Origin: Bacteroidota bacterium
GTDB taxonomy: Bacteria > Bacteroidota > Bacteroidia > Flavobacteriales_D > Sanyastnellaceae
Assembly (NCBI GenBank): GCA_002746975.1
Contig: NVXE01000002.1
Coordinates: forward strand, 77,100 to 120,075
DNA length: 42,976 nt
Direction: 5' to 3'
Below, piece by piece: positions 32,513-41,444 of this stretch. Below the pieces are notes generated by a model, which was given only the letters and a program-made list of their open reading frames with translations, did not search any database and was not told the DNA's origin. Position 1 is the first letter of the stretch. Each line of letters opens with the position of its first letter. The translations under genes were made by a program, and so were the position numbers.

Positions 32513-33109
32513 TTAATATGGAGTTAATTGAATTTTATTATCGTCTATCAGACGTTTGAGATTTAAAACAGCATATCTCATTCTTCCTAAAGCTGTGTTA
32601 ATACTGACATTCGTTGATTCAGATATTTCCTTAAAACTTAAGTTCTGGTATATACGCATTCTCACAACTTCTTGCTGTTCTATAGGTAGATGATCTATTA
32701 AATCACGCACATCCGAATGGATTTGGTCTTGAATGAGTTTATCCTCAATATTAGTTTCTCCAGTATTGATAATATTAAATATATCGAAGTCATCATTTCC
32801 ACGGACGAGGGGCATTTTCTTATTGCGCCTGAAGTGATCAATAGCAATATTGTGCGCGATTCTAAGAATCCAAGGAAGGAATTTCCCCTCTTCAACATAT
32901 TTACCTGCTCGGAGTAATCCGACAACTTTAATAAAAGTATCTTGAAATAAGTCATTTGCCAAATCTGTATCTCGCACGATAAACATAATTTTCGTGAAGA
33001 CACGGTCTTGGTGTCTAGATAATAAAATTTCGAAGGCTTGCTCGTCTCCACCGCGATAAGCACGGATTAACTCGCTATCAGAAAAAGATGCACGCATGAT
33101 TCTACACAT
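32513..33109 (-). CDS. ECF-type RNA polymerase sigma factor
   Basis: This 198-residue protein has region 2 (DRVFTKIMFIVRDTDLANDLFQDTFIKV, then LPWILRIAHNIAIDHFRR) and region 4 (LPIEQQEVVRMRIYQNLSFKEISESTNVSINTALGRMRYAVLNLKRL), typical of extracytoplasmic-function sigma-70 factors. An ATG at 33109 and one at 33097 (MRASFSDSEL, the usual family start) are both possible. No anti-sigma factor gene is adjacent: the region downstream has no gene, and upstream lies the divergent uvrA. It would direct core polymerase to a specific promoter set, possibly in response to envelope stress; the signal is unknown. Confidence 0.9.
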   Translation of the reverse strand: MCRIMRASFSDSELIRAYRGGDEQAFEILLSRHQDRVFTKIMFIVRDTDLANDLFQDTFIKVVGLLRAGKYVEEGKFLPWILRIAHNIAIDHFRRNKKMPLVRGNDDFDIFNIINTGETNIEDKLIQDQIHSDVRDLIDHLPIEQQEVVRMRIYQNLSFKEISESTNVSINTALGRMRYAVLNLKRLIDDNKIQLTPY

Positions 33110-33277
33110 TTAAGTTCACATGTGCCAGGTTTACTGGCTCAAAAGAAGGATTAATTAGAGTAGAAGTGTTTCTATGCGTTGTTGTTTTTATTTAACTCAC
33201 CTCAATATACGATTTAATTTCATATAAGCAAATCCCTAAGTAACTTTCGTGTGTTAAAAAGTACTAATGTAATCTTG

Positions 33278-36070
33278 ATGTCGATAATAATCCGAGGGGC
33301 TCGTATGCATAATTTGAAGGATATCGACGTTTCGATTCCCAAGAAAAAACTCACTGTAATCACAGGACTAAGCGGCTCGGGCAAAAGCTCTTTGGCCTTT
33401 GACACTCTTTATGCTGAAGGTCAAAGACGCTATGTTGAATCACTATCTTCATACGCAAGACAATTTTTAGGAAGACTAGATAAGCCAGATGTTGATTCAA
33501 TTCATGGCCTCTCTCCTGCTATTGCGATAGAGCAACGCTCATCTTCAGGAGGACCTAGAAGTACTGTAGGTACAAGGACTGAAATACACGATTACTTGCG
33601 AATGATGTATGCTAGGATAGGAAAGACTTATAGTCCTATTTCTGGCGATATCGTAAAATGTGATAGACCTTCTGATGTGGTATTTTCAATATTAGAAAAT
33701 AGCGATGATATCAGGTTTATGATAGTATCTCCTCTTTCTGAAAAAAAAGGTCTAAGTAAAGAAAAACACCTTGAGTTACTACGACAACAGGGGTTTTCGA
33801 GGATTTTACTCAATAATCAAGCTCTTCTTATTGATGAAGTCTTAAGTAATGACTCAAAAAAAGACCTTAATGGTAGAGATTTAAGTCTAGTGATCGATAG
33901 GATGTCCGTCTCAGCTGCTAGAGAAGAGACGTCTAGACTTAGCGACTCTATTGAAACTGCGTTTTTTGAAGGCGACGGAGCTTGTTCAGTAGTTTATCCA
34001 GTGAATAATAAAGTTGATGACTTTGACAATAGATTTGAGAAAGACGGAATTATCTTTTTAGAACCTACTCCAGATCTTTTTAGTTTTAATAGTCCTGTAG
34101 GAGCCTGTCCCACATGTGAAGGATACGGCAACACCTTGGGAATCGATAAAGAAAAAGTTATTTCAGATGCTTCTAAAAGTATCTACGAAGATGCTATCAC
34201 TCCTTGGAGAAGTGATAGAATGAAAAAATGGAAGGATAATCTTATTTTGGGTGCCAGTGAGTCAGGAGTCGATATTCACGCTCCATGGCATGAGTTGAGC
34301 AGAGAAGAAGTGGATAAGGTTTGGTCTGGAACAAAAAGTTTCAAGGGAATAAACAAATTTTTCGAATACGTAGAAAAGAAAAGCTACAAAATACAATATC
34401 GCGTTTTGCTCAGCAGATATAGAGGAAGGGCTGTATGTGAAGAATGTAAAGGAGCGCGAATTCGAAAAGAAGCAGCTTTTGTTAAAATTGACGGCATTAC
34501 TTTACCTGAATTGTTAAAATGGCCATTAACTAAGGTATTGAAGCACGTTCGCAATATTAATTTAAGCAAAAATGATGCTATCGTTGCAAAAAGAATTCTT
34601 AACGAAATAACCGAACGCCTTGAATGTTTAGAAAATCTAGGACTAGGGTATCTTACTCTTTTACGCTCTAGCCCCACTCTCAGTGGGGGGGAAAGCCAAA
34701 GAATAGGTTTGAGTACTTGTCTAGGGAGCTCATTAGTAGGAAGTACTTACGTACTTGATGAACCTAGTATAGGACTTCATCCATACGACACTAAGAGGTT
34801 GATTTCTGTACTCCATGGTCTAAGAAATCAAGGAAATACAGTTGTCGTAGTAGAACATGACGATGATATCATGGCTTCTGCAGATCATTTGATAGATATG
34901 GGGCCTCTCGCTGGCACGTTTGGAGGAGAGGTGGTATTCTCAGGTGGACATAAAAGTCTTGAGGAGTTGCCGGATGACCACCCTTCATTAACTGCGGCTT
35001 ATTTAAGTGGACGAATGAGCATAACTGTTCCTTCGAAAAGAAGAAATTCTCATGACAAAATAAAGTTGCTAGGTGCTCGAGCTAATAACCTAAAAGGATT
35101 TGATGTCGAAATCCCATTGCTATCACTAGTTGCAGTCACTGGTGTAAGCGGATCTGGGAAAAGTACTTTAATTACCGATATTTTAGTCCCAGCTATTCGT
35201 TCTGCACTAGACAACTCTCCTCCTTTCACTAAGGGTTTCTCTGGTTTAGAAGGTGATATAGGCATCATCAATTCTCTGGAATTTATAGACCAAAATCCAA
35301 TAGGCAAATCTTCTCGTTCCTGTCCCGTAACATACGTAAAAGCATTCGATGAAATCCGAGGCTTACTCAGTGAGACTACTCATTCTAAAGCAAAGGGATT
35401 TAAACCTTCTCATTTCAGCTTTAATGTTGCTGGAGGACGTTGTGAAGTTTGTGAAGGAGAAGGAGTTATTACAGTGGGAATGCAGTTTATGGCAGACCTG
35501 AAACTCAAATGTGAATCTTGTGATGGGAAGAGATATAGCTCTGAAGTACTAGAAGTAAAATGGCATGGGAAAAATATTCATGAAATTCTTTCAATGACGG
35601 TGGAAGATGCTCTGTTATTCTTTGCACCATCAGATGTGAGATCAGCTTCCGCTTCAGAAAATCGACTTATAACGAAACTTCAACCCTTATATGATGTGGG
35701 GCTAGGGTACGTAGCTCTAGGTCAGGGGTCTAATACTCTGAGCGGCGGTGAAGCTCAACGTATCAAGCTCGCCACTTTTCTATCTCGAGGAGCCAAACAA
35801 GGACACACGCTTTTCGTCTTTGATGAGCCTACAACTGGCCTTCATGTCCATGATGTAGCAAAACTATTAGAATCGTTTACACGTCTCCTAGATCAAGGAC
35901 ACTCCATTATAGTTATCGAGCACCAAATGGACGTTATTAAGTCCTCTGATTACGTAATAGACCTAGGACCCAAAGGCGGTGAAGAAGGTGGGGATTTAAT
36001 ATTTACAGGCACACCCGAAGATCTCGTGAAATGCACGGATTCTATTACAGGTAAACACCTAAATTTATAG
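33278..36070 (+). CDS. uvrA: Excinuclease ABC subunit A (UvrA)
   Basis: The ATG at 33278 (MSIIIRGARMHNLKDIDV) is chosen; the 9-residue extension from a GTG at 33251 lacks family similarity. The 930-residue protein is the damage-recognition ATPase of nucleotide excision repair and works with UvrB and UvrC in the cytoplasm. First ABC half: Walker A GLSGSGKSSLAF, signature TLSGGESQRIGL, Walker B STYVLDEPSIGLH, zinc pairs CPTC and CEEC. Second half: GVSGSGKSTLITDIL, zinc motif CEVCEGEG...CESCDGKRY, signature TLSGGEAQRIKLATFLS and LFVFDEPTTGLH. Length and order are standard. It is divergent from the ECF sigma gene. Confidence 0.97.
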   Translation: MSIIIRGARMHNLKDIDVSIPKKKLTVITGLSGSGKSSLAFDTLYAEGQRRYVESLSSYARQFLGRLDKPDVDSIHGLSPAIAIEQRSSSGGPRSTVGTRTEIHDYLRMMYARIGKTYSPISGDIVKCDRPSDVVFSILENSDDIRFMIVSPLSEKKGLSKEKHLELLRQQGFSRILLNNQALLIDEVLSNDSKKDLNGRDLSLVIDRMSVSAAREETSRLSDSIETAFFEGDGACSVVYPVNNKVDDFDNRFEKDGIIFLEPTPDLFSFNSPVGACPTCEGYGNTLGIDKEKVISDASKSIYEDAITPWRSDRMKKWKDNLILGASESGVDIHAPWHELSREEVDKVWSGTKSFKGINKFFEYVEKKSYKIQYRVLLSRYRGRAVCEECKGARIRKEAAFVKIDGITLPELLKWPLTKVLKHVRNINLSKNDAIVAKRILNEITERLECLENLGLGYLTLLRSSPTLSGGESQRIGLSTCLGSSLVGSTYVLDEPSIGLHPYDTKRLISVLHGLRNQGNTVVVVEHDDDIMASADHLIDMGPLAGTFGGEVVFSGGHKSLEELPDDHPSLTAAYLSGRMSITVPSKRRNSHDKIKLLGARANNLKGFDVEIPLLSLVAVTGVSGSGKSTLITDILVPAIRSALDNSPPFTKGFSGLEGDIGIINSLEFIDQNPIGKSSRSCPVTYVKAFDEIRGLLSETTHSKAKGFKPSHFSFNVAGGRCEVCEGEGVITVGMQFMADLKLKCESCDGKRYSSEVLEVKWHGKNIHEILSMTVEDALLFFAPSDVRSASASENRLITKLQPLYDVGLGYVALGQGSNTLSGGEAQRIKLATFLSRGAKQGHTLFVFDEPTTGLHVHDVAKLLESFTRLLDQGHSIIVIEHQMDVIKSSDYVIDLGPKGGEEGGDLIFTGTPEDLVKCTDSITGKHLNL

Positions 36071-36105
36071 CAACCACACAAACTACGCACACTATATAAA
36101 ACGAA

Positions 36106-36139
36106 AAAAGCTAGATAAACCTATGTTCATCTAGCTTTT
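36106..36139. terminator. Terminator hairpin after uvrA (likely bidirectional)
   Basis: AAAAGCTAGAT and ATCTAGCTTTT form a perfect 11-bp stem with a 12-nt loop, 36 bp after the uvrA stop. A-rich sequence precedes and T-rich sequence follows the stem, so U tracts exist on both strands. It suits uvrA (plus) and the convergent exported-protein cluster (minus). Confidence 0.7.
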
Positions 36140-36149
36140 CAAATTTTCG

Positions 36150-36191
36150 TACTTAGTAAAACGATAAGTAAAAGAATCTTTCTACTAAGTA
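36150..36191. repeat. Second inverted repeat between uvrA and the convergent gene
   Basis: TACTTAGTA and TACTAAGTA form a perfect 9-bp stem with a 24-nt A/T-rich loop. It lies directly beside the uvrA terminator and 15 bp beyond the stop of the convergent gene. It could be a second weak terminator. Confidence 0.35.
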
Positions 36192-36205
36192 TGTGCTAAG
36201 AATAT

Positions 36206-36823
36206 TTACTTTGCAACAAAAGAAATTCCTTCAGCTTTAATTTGCTCTCCTCCTCCCACTTGTACCTCATTTTCCAAAATAGCTTTAGTGCGGCCGTGAA
36301 GGTTGATTAATCCGGTAATTTCTCCCTCTGAAGTTAATTGCATTAGAAGTATTCGTTTAGATTCACCAGCCATACTCTGACGTTTGTCTGGAGTAACAAA
36401 CCAAGCTCCATTATTAGTCACTAGCTCACCTCCTGATGTCTCAAATTCACCGAATTCCATAATAAATCCAGATAACGCATTCATATAATTATCTTCAGAT
36501 CCTATCGTAACCCAACTATCATAAGCTAATTCAGGGTTCACAGACATATCATACCTCTGTATATCTGTAGAAAGGGGGCCGCCCTTTGGGTGTTGGTAGA
36601 ATGGCTTAGTTGAAGTTATTGAAAGTGGTGCTGAGGCTTCGCCGTAGACAGCATCAAGAATATCACCTTCACTTTGAAAAACAGCATACACCCGAAAAGT
36701 TTTTCCAGGAACCATACCGTGGTTGTCAATTTCATCTACATCAAGTCTAATGAATTGTGCATTCATAGGAGTAACCATTAATCCCATAATCACAGCAGTG
36801 AGTAGTAAAGTTATACGGTTCAT
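36206..36823 (-). CDS. Small exported protein made of one beta-rich domain shared with the upstream T9SS cargo
   Basis: This 205-residue protein has a signal peptide (MNRITLLLTAVIMGLMVTPMNAQ). The mature part aligns by eye with the first 200 residues of the T9SS type B protein in the same cluster: RVYAVFQSEGDILDAVYGEASAPLSI versus QVYAEFTNPTDVISAIYSDVASLGTI; then a conserved W-x-TVG/TIG segment (DSWVTIGSEDN versus DTYWTVGMPSSD), a NGAWFVT/DGSVFVA strand and AGESKRILLMQLT versus AGDDLRILVAQVT. The domain is not one I can name. It has no sorting tail, so it is probably periplasmic. It follows PorP/SprF after 79 bp and could be part of the same transcript. Confidence 0.75.
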   Translation of the reverse strand: MNRITLLLTAVIMGLMVTPMNAQFIRLDVDEIDNHGMVPGKTFRVYAVFQSEGDILDAVYGEASAPLSITSTKPFYQHPKGGPLSTDIQRYDMSVNPELAYDSWVTIGSEDNYMNALSGFIMEFGEFETSGGELVTNNGAWFVTPDKRQSMAGESKRILLMQLTSEGEITGLINLHGRTKAILENEVQVGGGEQIKAEGISFVAK

Positions 36824-36902
36824 ATCGATTTATTTATTATTAAAGTCTGTTTATTGTTAAAGTCACAGTAAGATAATCAAATGTGGTGCCAAAGGTCAAA
36901 TT

Positions 36903-37859
36903 CTATTTAACTAATCTGTTTTTGTCCAAAATTCTTCTCGTTCCTAGAGATGCTTGACCAAATCCTTTTTTATGAGGTAATAAGTAGGTCAAATTTATCT
37001 CATGTGAATAGTTACTTAATAAATTATTTCCCGTTGTTATATCGTAAGAGTATGCAAATCCTATGCTTGCAAATTCTACACCTGCACTAAATGTAACAGC
37101 ATCTCCCATACGTAAGCCTACCCCACCCCAGTATAACCCTTGGTAGTATTTATAAATAGCTCGAGTGTAAATATCTATCTGAGCTGGCGTAACCTCAGTG
37201 AGCCTTATCATACCTGAGGTTTGGAAAGAAACTTTATTCGAAATATCTGCTGTGTAACTCCCCATAAATCTATAATGGCGTATGTGTTGATTGAGATCCA
37301 ACATAACTCCTGTGAGACCAAGTTTATCTTGAAATAAATTTGAAACAGCAAGGCCAAATGAATAATCCGATCCAAAAATCATCATACCAGTAGAAGCATC
37401 AATTCCGAAAGTAGTTTCCATTCCTCCCGTGAGAGCAGGATCATCTTGATCCCAAACATTTAAATTACTACTATCGAAACCGAATTGAGTCCCCTGAAGA
37501 CTTATTCCAAATGAGACGGCATCCGTATTAGGTAATCGTAACTGGTAAGACCCCGTAATCTCCACCCCTGTTTGAGATACAGCCCCACCCATATCGTCCT
37601 TATAAACAATTAAGCCGGCGCCAATTTGGCTTGGTGTAGAACTATGAGCACTAAACACTGTAGTTGTAGGTGCACCATCAAACCCCGCCCATTGATGACG
37701 GTATGATGAACCGAATACAGTGACGGGTTCAGTTCCTGCGACAGCAGGATTTATCAGAAATGAGTTAACTGGGAAAGCAGTTCTCCTAAAGCGCTGTTGA
37801 GCTTGTAAAGGAGCTGATAGGATTAAAATCCATATTGAGGTGATGACTATTCTATACAT
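36903..37859 (-). CDS. PorP/SprF family type IX secretion-associated membrane protein
   Basis: This 318-residue protein has a signal peptide (to about residue 20, APLQAQ) and the PorP/SprF family start: FRRTAFPVNSFLINPAVAGTEP followed by YRHQWAGFDGAPTT. The rest is beta-barrel-like (alternating SFGISLQGTQFGF, YSFGLAVSNLF, FSAGVEFASIGFAYSYDI). These outer-membrane proteins help T9SS substrates with type B tails to be exported and anchored, and often sit next to their cargo gene. It starts 4 bp after the stop of the type B cargo gene, supporting such pairing. Confidence 0.93.
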   Translation of the reverse strand: MYRIVITSIWILILSAPLQAQQRFRRTAFPVNSFLINPAVAGTEPVTVFGSSYRHQWAGFDGAPTTTVFSAHSSTPSQIGAGLIVYKDDMGGAVSQTGVEITGSYQLRLPNTDAVSFGISLQGTQFGFDSSNLNVWDQDDPALTGGMETTFGIDASTGMMIFGSDYSFGLAVSNLFQDKLGLTGVMLDLNQHIRHYRFMGSYTADISNKVSFQTSGMIRLTEVTPAQIDIYTRAIYKYYQGLYWGGVGLRMGDAVTFSAGVEFASIGFAYSYDITTGNNLLSNYSHEINLTYLLPHKKGFGQASLGTRRILDKNRLVK

Positions 37860-37863
37860 TGTT

Positions 37864-40263
37864 TCAGTATTTAAGAGATACTGTACCTGTTATAGGCGGA
37901 TCATATGGACTTAATAAAATTGTATAATAATAGTCGGCTACGGGAAGTCTTTGATTGTTAAACCTTCCATCCCAATGAACGTCACCACCGTTAGAGAAAA
38001 ACAACAACTGACCGTATCTATTATAAACGCTAACCTCTGAAAGAGGGAAGTCTAATAGCCCACCTACTATCCATTCATCGTTATATCCATCTCCATTTGG
38101 AGTAATTGCATCTGCTATAAAAAGACATCCCTCGATATGATCCACATATTGAGAAGTTGAAATATTACATCCAATAGCATCCGTTACAGTAACTGTATAA
38201 ACATCCTCCGTAAGACCTACTGCTGTTGACGATGTTTGGGAAAAAGGATCACTCCACAAGTAAGAAAATGGAGAATCACCACCATCTACAGAGACTGTAA
38301 TAGTTCCATCCTCTGCATTCCAACAAGTAACGGGAGAATAGAAAGTAGTAAGTGCCATATCAGTAATTATAGATAACCCTATAGAGAACGTATCTGTAAG
38401 TTGACATCCAAGTACATCTGTCACAATAGCTGTATAGGTCATCTCACTAAGATTATTTAGGTTAGCAATATTACCTAAAGTGTCAAGTACTGACCAAGTT
38501 AGCTCTCCCGTTCCGCCTGCTGGAAAAATGTCAGCAGAACCGTTACTCATGCCTGTGCAGGTAGCAGGAGAAGTTGAAATCAAAAATTCTAGTGGTGGTG
38601 GAGCATCAATTAAAAAAGGAGTTTGTGTTTCACACGAATTAATATCAGTTACAATTGCTACGTATTCTGAAGCACAAAGACTATCAAGAGTAGGAGAAAA
38701 TTCACCACTTAAGACGTCTAAAATTTCGACACCTAACTCCCCGGTCCCACCGAAATATATCAAATCTACAGCTCCATTACAATCACTTCCACAGCTAATT
38801 GGAGCAGCAGATTGTATTTGTACCGTTATATCATTTGGCTCAATTATTTCTATCGCTTCAATGCCAGGAGAGCATCCGAATTCATCTATTATTTGAACAT
38901 TGTAATTACCTGGAACTAGCCCCGTGGCAGAGTCAGGCAAAACAAGAGTATCAGAGTTGACAACAAGAAATAGAATTCCTGACCCACCAGAAGCTACACC
39001 GTTAATCTGTCCATTTGCATTGCCCTGACAGTCTATATCGCTACTCGAAATTAAACCTTCAATAGGCATAGGACAGTTTACTACAATAGTGGTATCAAAA
39101 GAACAACCTTCAGTATCTTGAATCGAAAACTTAAACGCCCCGTCTCCGTCTTGACATACCAAACTGGTCCAACACTCATTAGCTCCATCTATGGAAGAAA
39201 CGAAATTACCACTAGGGTCTTCCGCAGAAATTGACAGTACTCCCGTACCTCCCACAGCCCCAGGCGCTAACATACAAATTGTAGCACTTCCTTCACCGAA
39301 ACAGTCATTATCTACAGTTAGATCAAATTCAGCAACTATTGGATCAGGAGCTGTTACCTGAAAAATTGTTGAATCAATACAAGAAAATTCATCAATGAGG
39401 AACATTGTATAAAATCCTGGGGATAATGCATCAAATGATGACGAATTTTGACCTTCGACCAAAACGTTCCCCCCTTGGTCTAACAGGCCATATGTTGCTA
39501 ATGCAGGATCTCCAAGACCTAGAAATTCAACTTGAACAGTCGAAGACCCACCGGCGCATGGTTGTACAGCACCAGAAATCACAGCTTCTTGAGATAAATA
39601 GGGTTCACAAGGATTTACGACACAAGTAGATTCTGTAGGTTCGAAATTTTGTACTTGAGTTTGAACTCCTTCAATAAATATTTGAAAACTCGCTCCGAAA
39701 CACCAATCCCCACACGTTGTAACCTGAGCGACTAAAATCCTCAAATCGTCACCTGCAATAGCATTAATCGGAGAGCCTGCAACGAAAACAGAACCGTCAA
39801 CAATTGCAGCAGAACATATCTGATTACCTGGAGGTAAGCCGATAGCCTGAGGAATAATACCCGGAGCATCACTACTAGGCATACCCACTGTCCAATAAGT
39901 ATCATATTGCCACATAGGAAATGCTCCCCAAAATAGAGAAGAGTTTGACCCATCCATAGCAACGCTAATATCTACAGGATTATGACATCCACATGGAGCG
40001 TCTATTTCCATAGGGATGGTCCCAAGTGATGCTACATCCGAATAAATAGCGCTTATGACATCGGTAGGGTTAGTGAATTCTGCATAAACTTGATACGTAA
40101 CCATACCATCCATAGAACCTGTGGGATCAAATGTGTCATCGATAGTTGGAGTGTTAGGTCCGTAGAATGCTGTATCAACTTCAATTGTGATACCCAGCAT
40201 TTGTGCTTGTGTCGTTGAGACCAAACAGAGAGCAAACACTAAAATTAATAGACGAGATTTCAT
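37864..40263 (-). CDS. T9SS type B sorting-domain protein with SprB-like repeats
   Basis: The ATG at 40263 gives a signal peptide (MKSRLLILVFALCLVSTTQAQ); the 7-residue upstream extension is not used. The protein has 799 residues. The N-terminal domain (about 20-215) is shared with the small exported protein downstream. It is followed by about seven SprB-like repeats of 65-90 residues (patterns such as CFGEGSATICM, CQGNANGQINGVASGGSG, CGSDCNGAVDLIYFGGTGEL, CTGMSNGSADIFPAGGTGEL, CWNAEDGTITVSVDGGDSPFSYLWS). It ends in a gliding-type C-terminal domain (FIADAITPNGDGYNDEW, VYNRYGQLLF, ADYYYTILL). It should be a surface adhesin exported by T9SS with its PorP/SprF partner, and may contribute to gliding or attachment. 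Confidence 0.92.
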   Translation of the reverse strand: MKSRLLILVFALCLVSTTQAQMLGITIEVDTAFYGPNTPTIDDTFDPTGSMDGMVTYQVYAEFTNPTDVISAIYSDVASLGTIPMEIDAPCGCHNPVDISVAMDGSNSSLFWGAFPMWQYDTYWTVGMPSSDAPGIIPQAIGLPPGNQICSAAIVDGSVFVAGSPINAIAGDDLRILVAQVTTCGDWCFGASFQIFIEGVQTQVQNFEPTESTCVVNPCEPYLSQEAVISGAVQPCAGGSSTVQVEFLGLGDPALATYGLLDQGGNVLVEGQNSSSFDALSPGFYTMFLIDEFSCIDSTIFQVTAPDPIVAEFDLTVDNDCFGEGSATICMLAPGAVGGTGVLSISAEDPSGNFVSSIDGANECWTSLVCQDGDGAFKFSIQDTEGCSFDTTIVVNCPMPIEGLISSSDIDCQGNANGQINGVASGGSGILFLVVNSDTLVLPDSATGLVPGNYNVQIIDEFGCSPGIEAIEIIEPNDITVQIQSAAPISCGSDCNGAVDLIYFGGTGELGVEILDVLSGEFSPTLDSLCASEYVAIVTDINSCETQTPFLIDAPPPLEFLISTSPATCTGMSNGSADIFPAGGTGELTWSVLDTLGNIANLNNLSEMTYTAIVTDVLGCQLTDTFSIGLSIITDMALTTFYSPVTCWNAEDGTITVSVDGGDSPFSYLWSDPFSQTSSTAVGLTEDVYTVTVTDAIGCNISTSQYVDHIEGCLFIADAITPNGDGYNDEWIVGGLLDFPLSEVSVYNRYGQLLFFSNGGDVHWDGRFNNQRLPVADYYYTILLSPYDPPITGTVSLKY

Positions 40264-40413
40264 GCAAATAGTTGAAGTATCCAATGTGAAAAGGGGTTCA
40301 ATTCAAGAGCGCAAAATAACGATTTTCACCTAATTACATACTAAAAGAGTCAACCTAATTTTATTCAGTGAAACATTTGTGATAAAAACTGCGTATTAAT
40401 TGGGTAAGACATC

Positions 40414-41403
40414 ATGTTTAGAAAAGACGAAAAAGACAAGTATCACGTTCCTTTCGAATTCTCGAAAGGTGCAAGGTTACGGCCTTTACCTCCGTGTTTA
40501 CCTGATGCATGGGCAGTACATCCTGAACATCGGCCTCTCAACTTCGTGCCTAAAGGAGCAGAAAAAGGAGTAGGAAATAAGTGTAATATCTTTTTTATTC
40601 ATCCAACAACATTTAGAGGACTTGGCGAGAATTGGAATGCTGATTGGAATAATGATTCAGTAAACGAAATAACTGATACTTGGGCTATAAAGCATCAAGC
40701 TTCGGTTTTTGTAGGTATGGGGGCGATATATGCACCCCGATATAGACAAGCTCATTTGAGAAGTTTTTATATAGACTCTGCAGATTCAGAAAAATCACTA
40801 AACCTCGCATATTCTGATATAAAAGCAGCATTTCATTGGTTTTTAGAGAGAGAAGATGACGGTAAGCCTATAATTCTAGCTGGACATAGCCAAGGTAGTT
40901 ATCACCTAATTAGATTAATGAAGGAATTTTTTGATGGCACCCCTTTACAAAATAGACTTATAGCAGCTTATATACCTGGAATGGAATTAGATCCTGAATA
41001 TTTTACTAACATTCCTCCGCTATTATGTCCTAATTCGACTGGAGGATATGTGAGATGGATGACTGTAACGGAAGGACATTTCCCTAAATATTATAAGCAA
41101 ACGATGTCTAATAATATTGTTGTAAACCCTATTCATTTTAAAGCAAATTTGACCGAATACTCTGATTATAACTTACATAAGGGTACTTTGACTCGAAAAT
41201 TTAAGTTTCGTTATCCTAAATCCTTATCCGCACGTCCTCACGAGGGGTTGTTATGGATCAAACCTCTCCATCCTCCATTAGGTGCGCTAATTAGACTAAA
41301 AGACTGGCATGTAGCAGATTACAATCTATTTTGGCCTAATATTAGAGAAAATATTGCCTTGAGAATAAATTCATTTTATAGTAATATCACACCCAGTGGG
41401 TGA
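40414..41403 (+). CDS. DUF3089 alpha/beta-hydrolase-like protein
   Basis: This 329-residue soluble protein has no signal peptide. The DUF3089 family marks are an early IFFIHPTTF strand, the VGMGAIYAPRYRQAHLRSFY segment and the nucleophile elbow ILAGHSQGSYHLIRLM (G-x-S-x-G with candidate Ser in GHSQGS, about residue 157). Hydrolase activity on an ester or amide is likely, but the substrate is unknown. It starts 150 bp divergent from the T9SS cargo gene and ends 41 bp before the mutase gene on the same strand, so a joint transcript with the mutase is possible. Confidence 0.88.
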   Translation: MFRKDEKDKYHVPFEFSKGARLRPLPPCLPDAWAVHPEHRPLNFVPKGAEKGVGNKCNIFFIHPTTFRGLGENWNADWNNDSVNEITDTWAIKHQASVFVGMGAIYAPRYRQAHLRSFYIDSADSEKSLNLAYSDIKAAFHWFLEREDDGKPIILAGHSQGSYHLIRLMKEFFDGTPLQNRLIAAYIPGMELDPEYFTNIPPLLCPNSTGGYVRWMTVTEGHFPKYYKQTMSNNIVVNPIHFKANLTEYSDYNLHKGTLTRKFKFRYPKSLSARPHEGLLWIKPLHPPLGALIRLKDWHVADYNLFWPNIRENIALRINSFYSNITPSG

Positions 41404-41444
41404 CCTGTCGGCTATGGCTTAATTTCGCGATTGAAAATAATATC

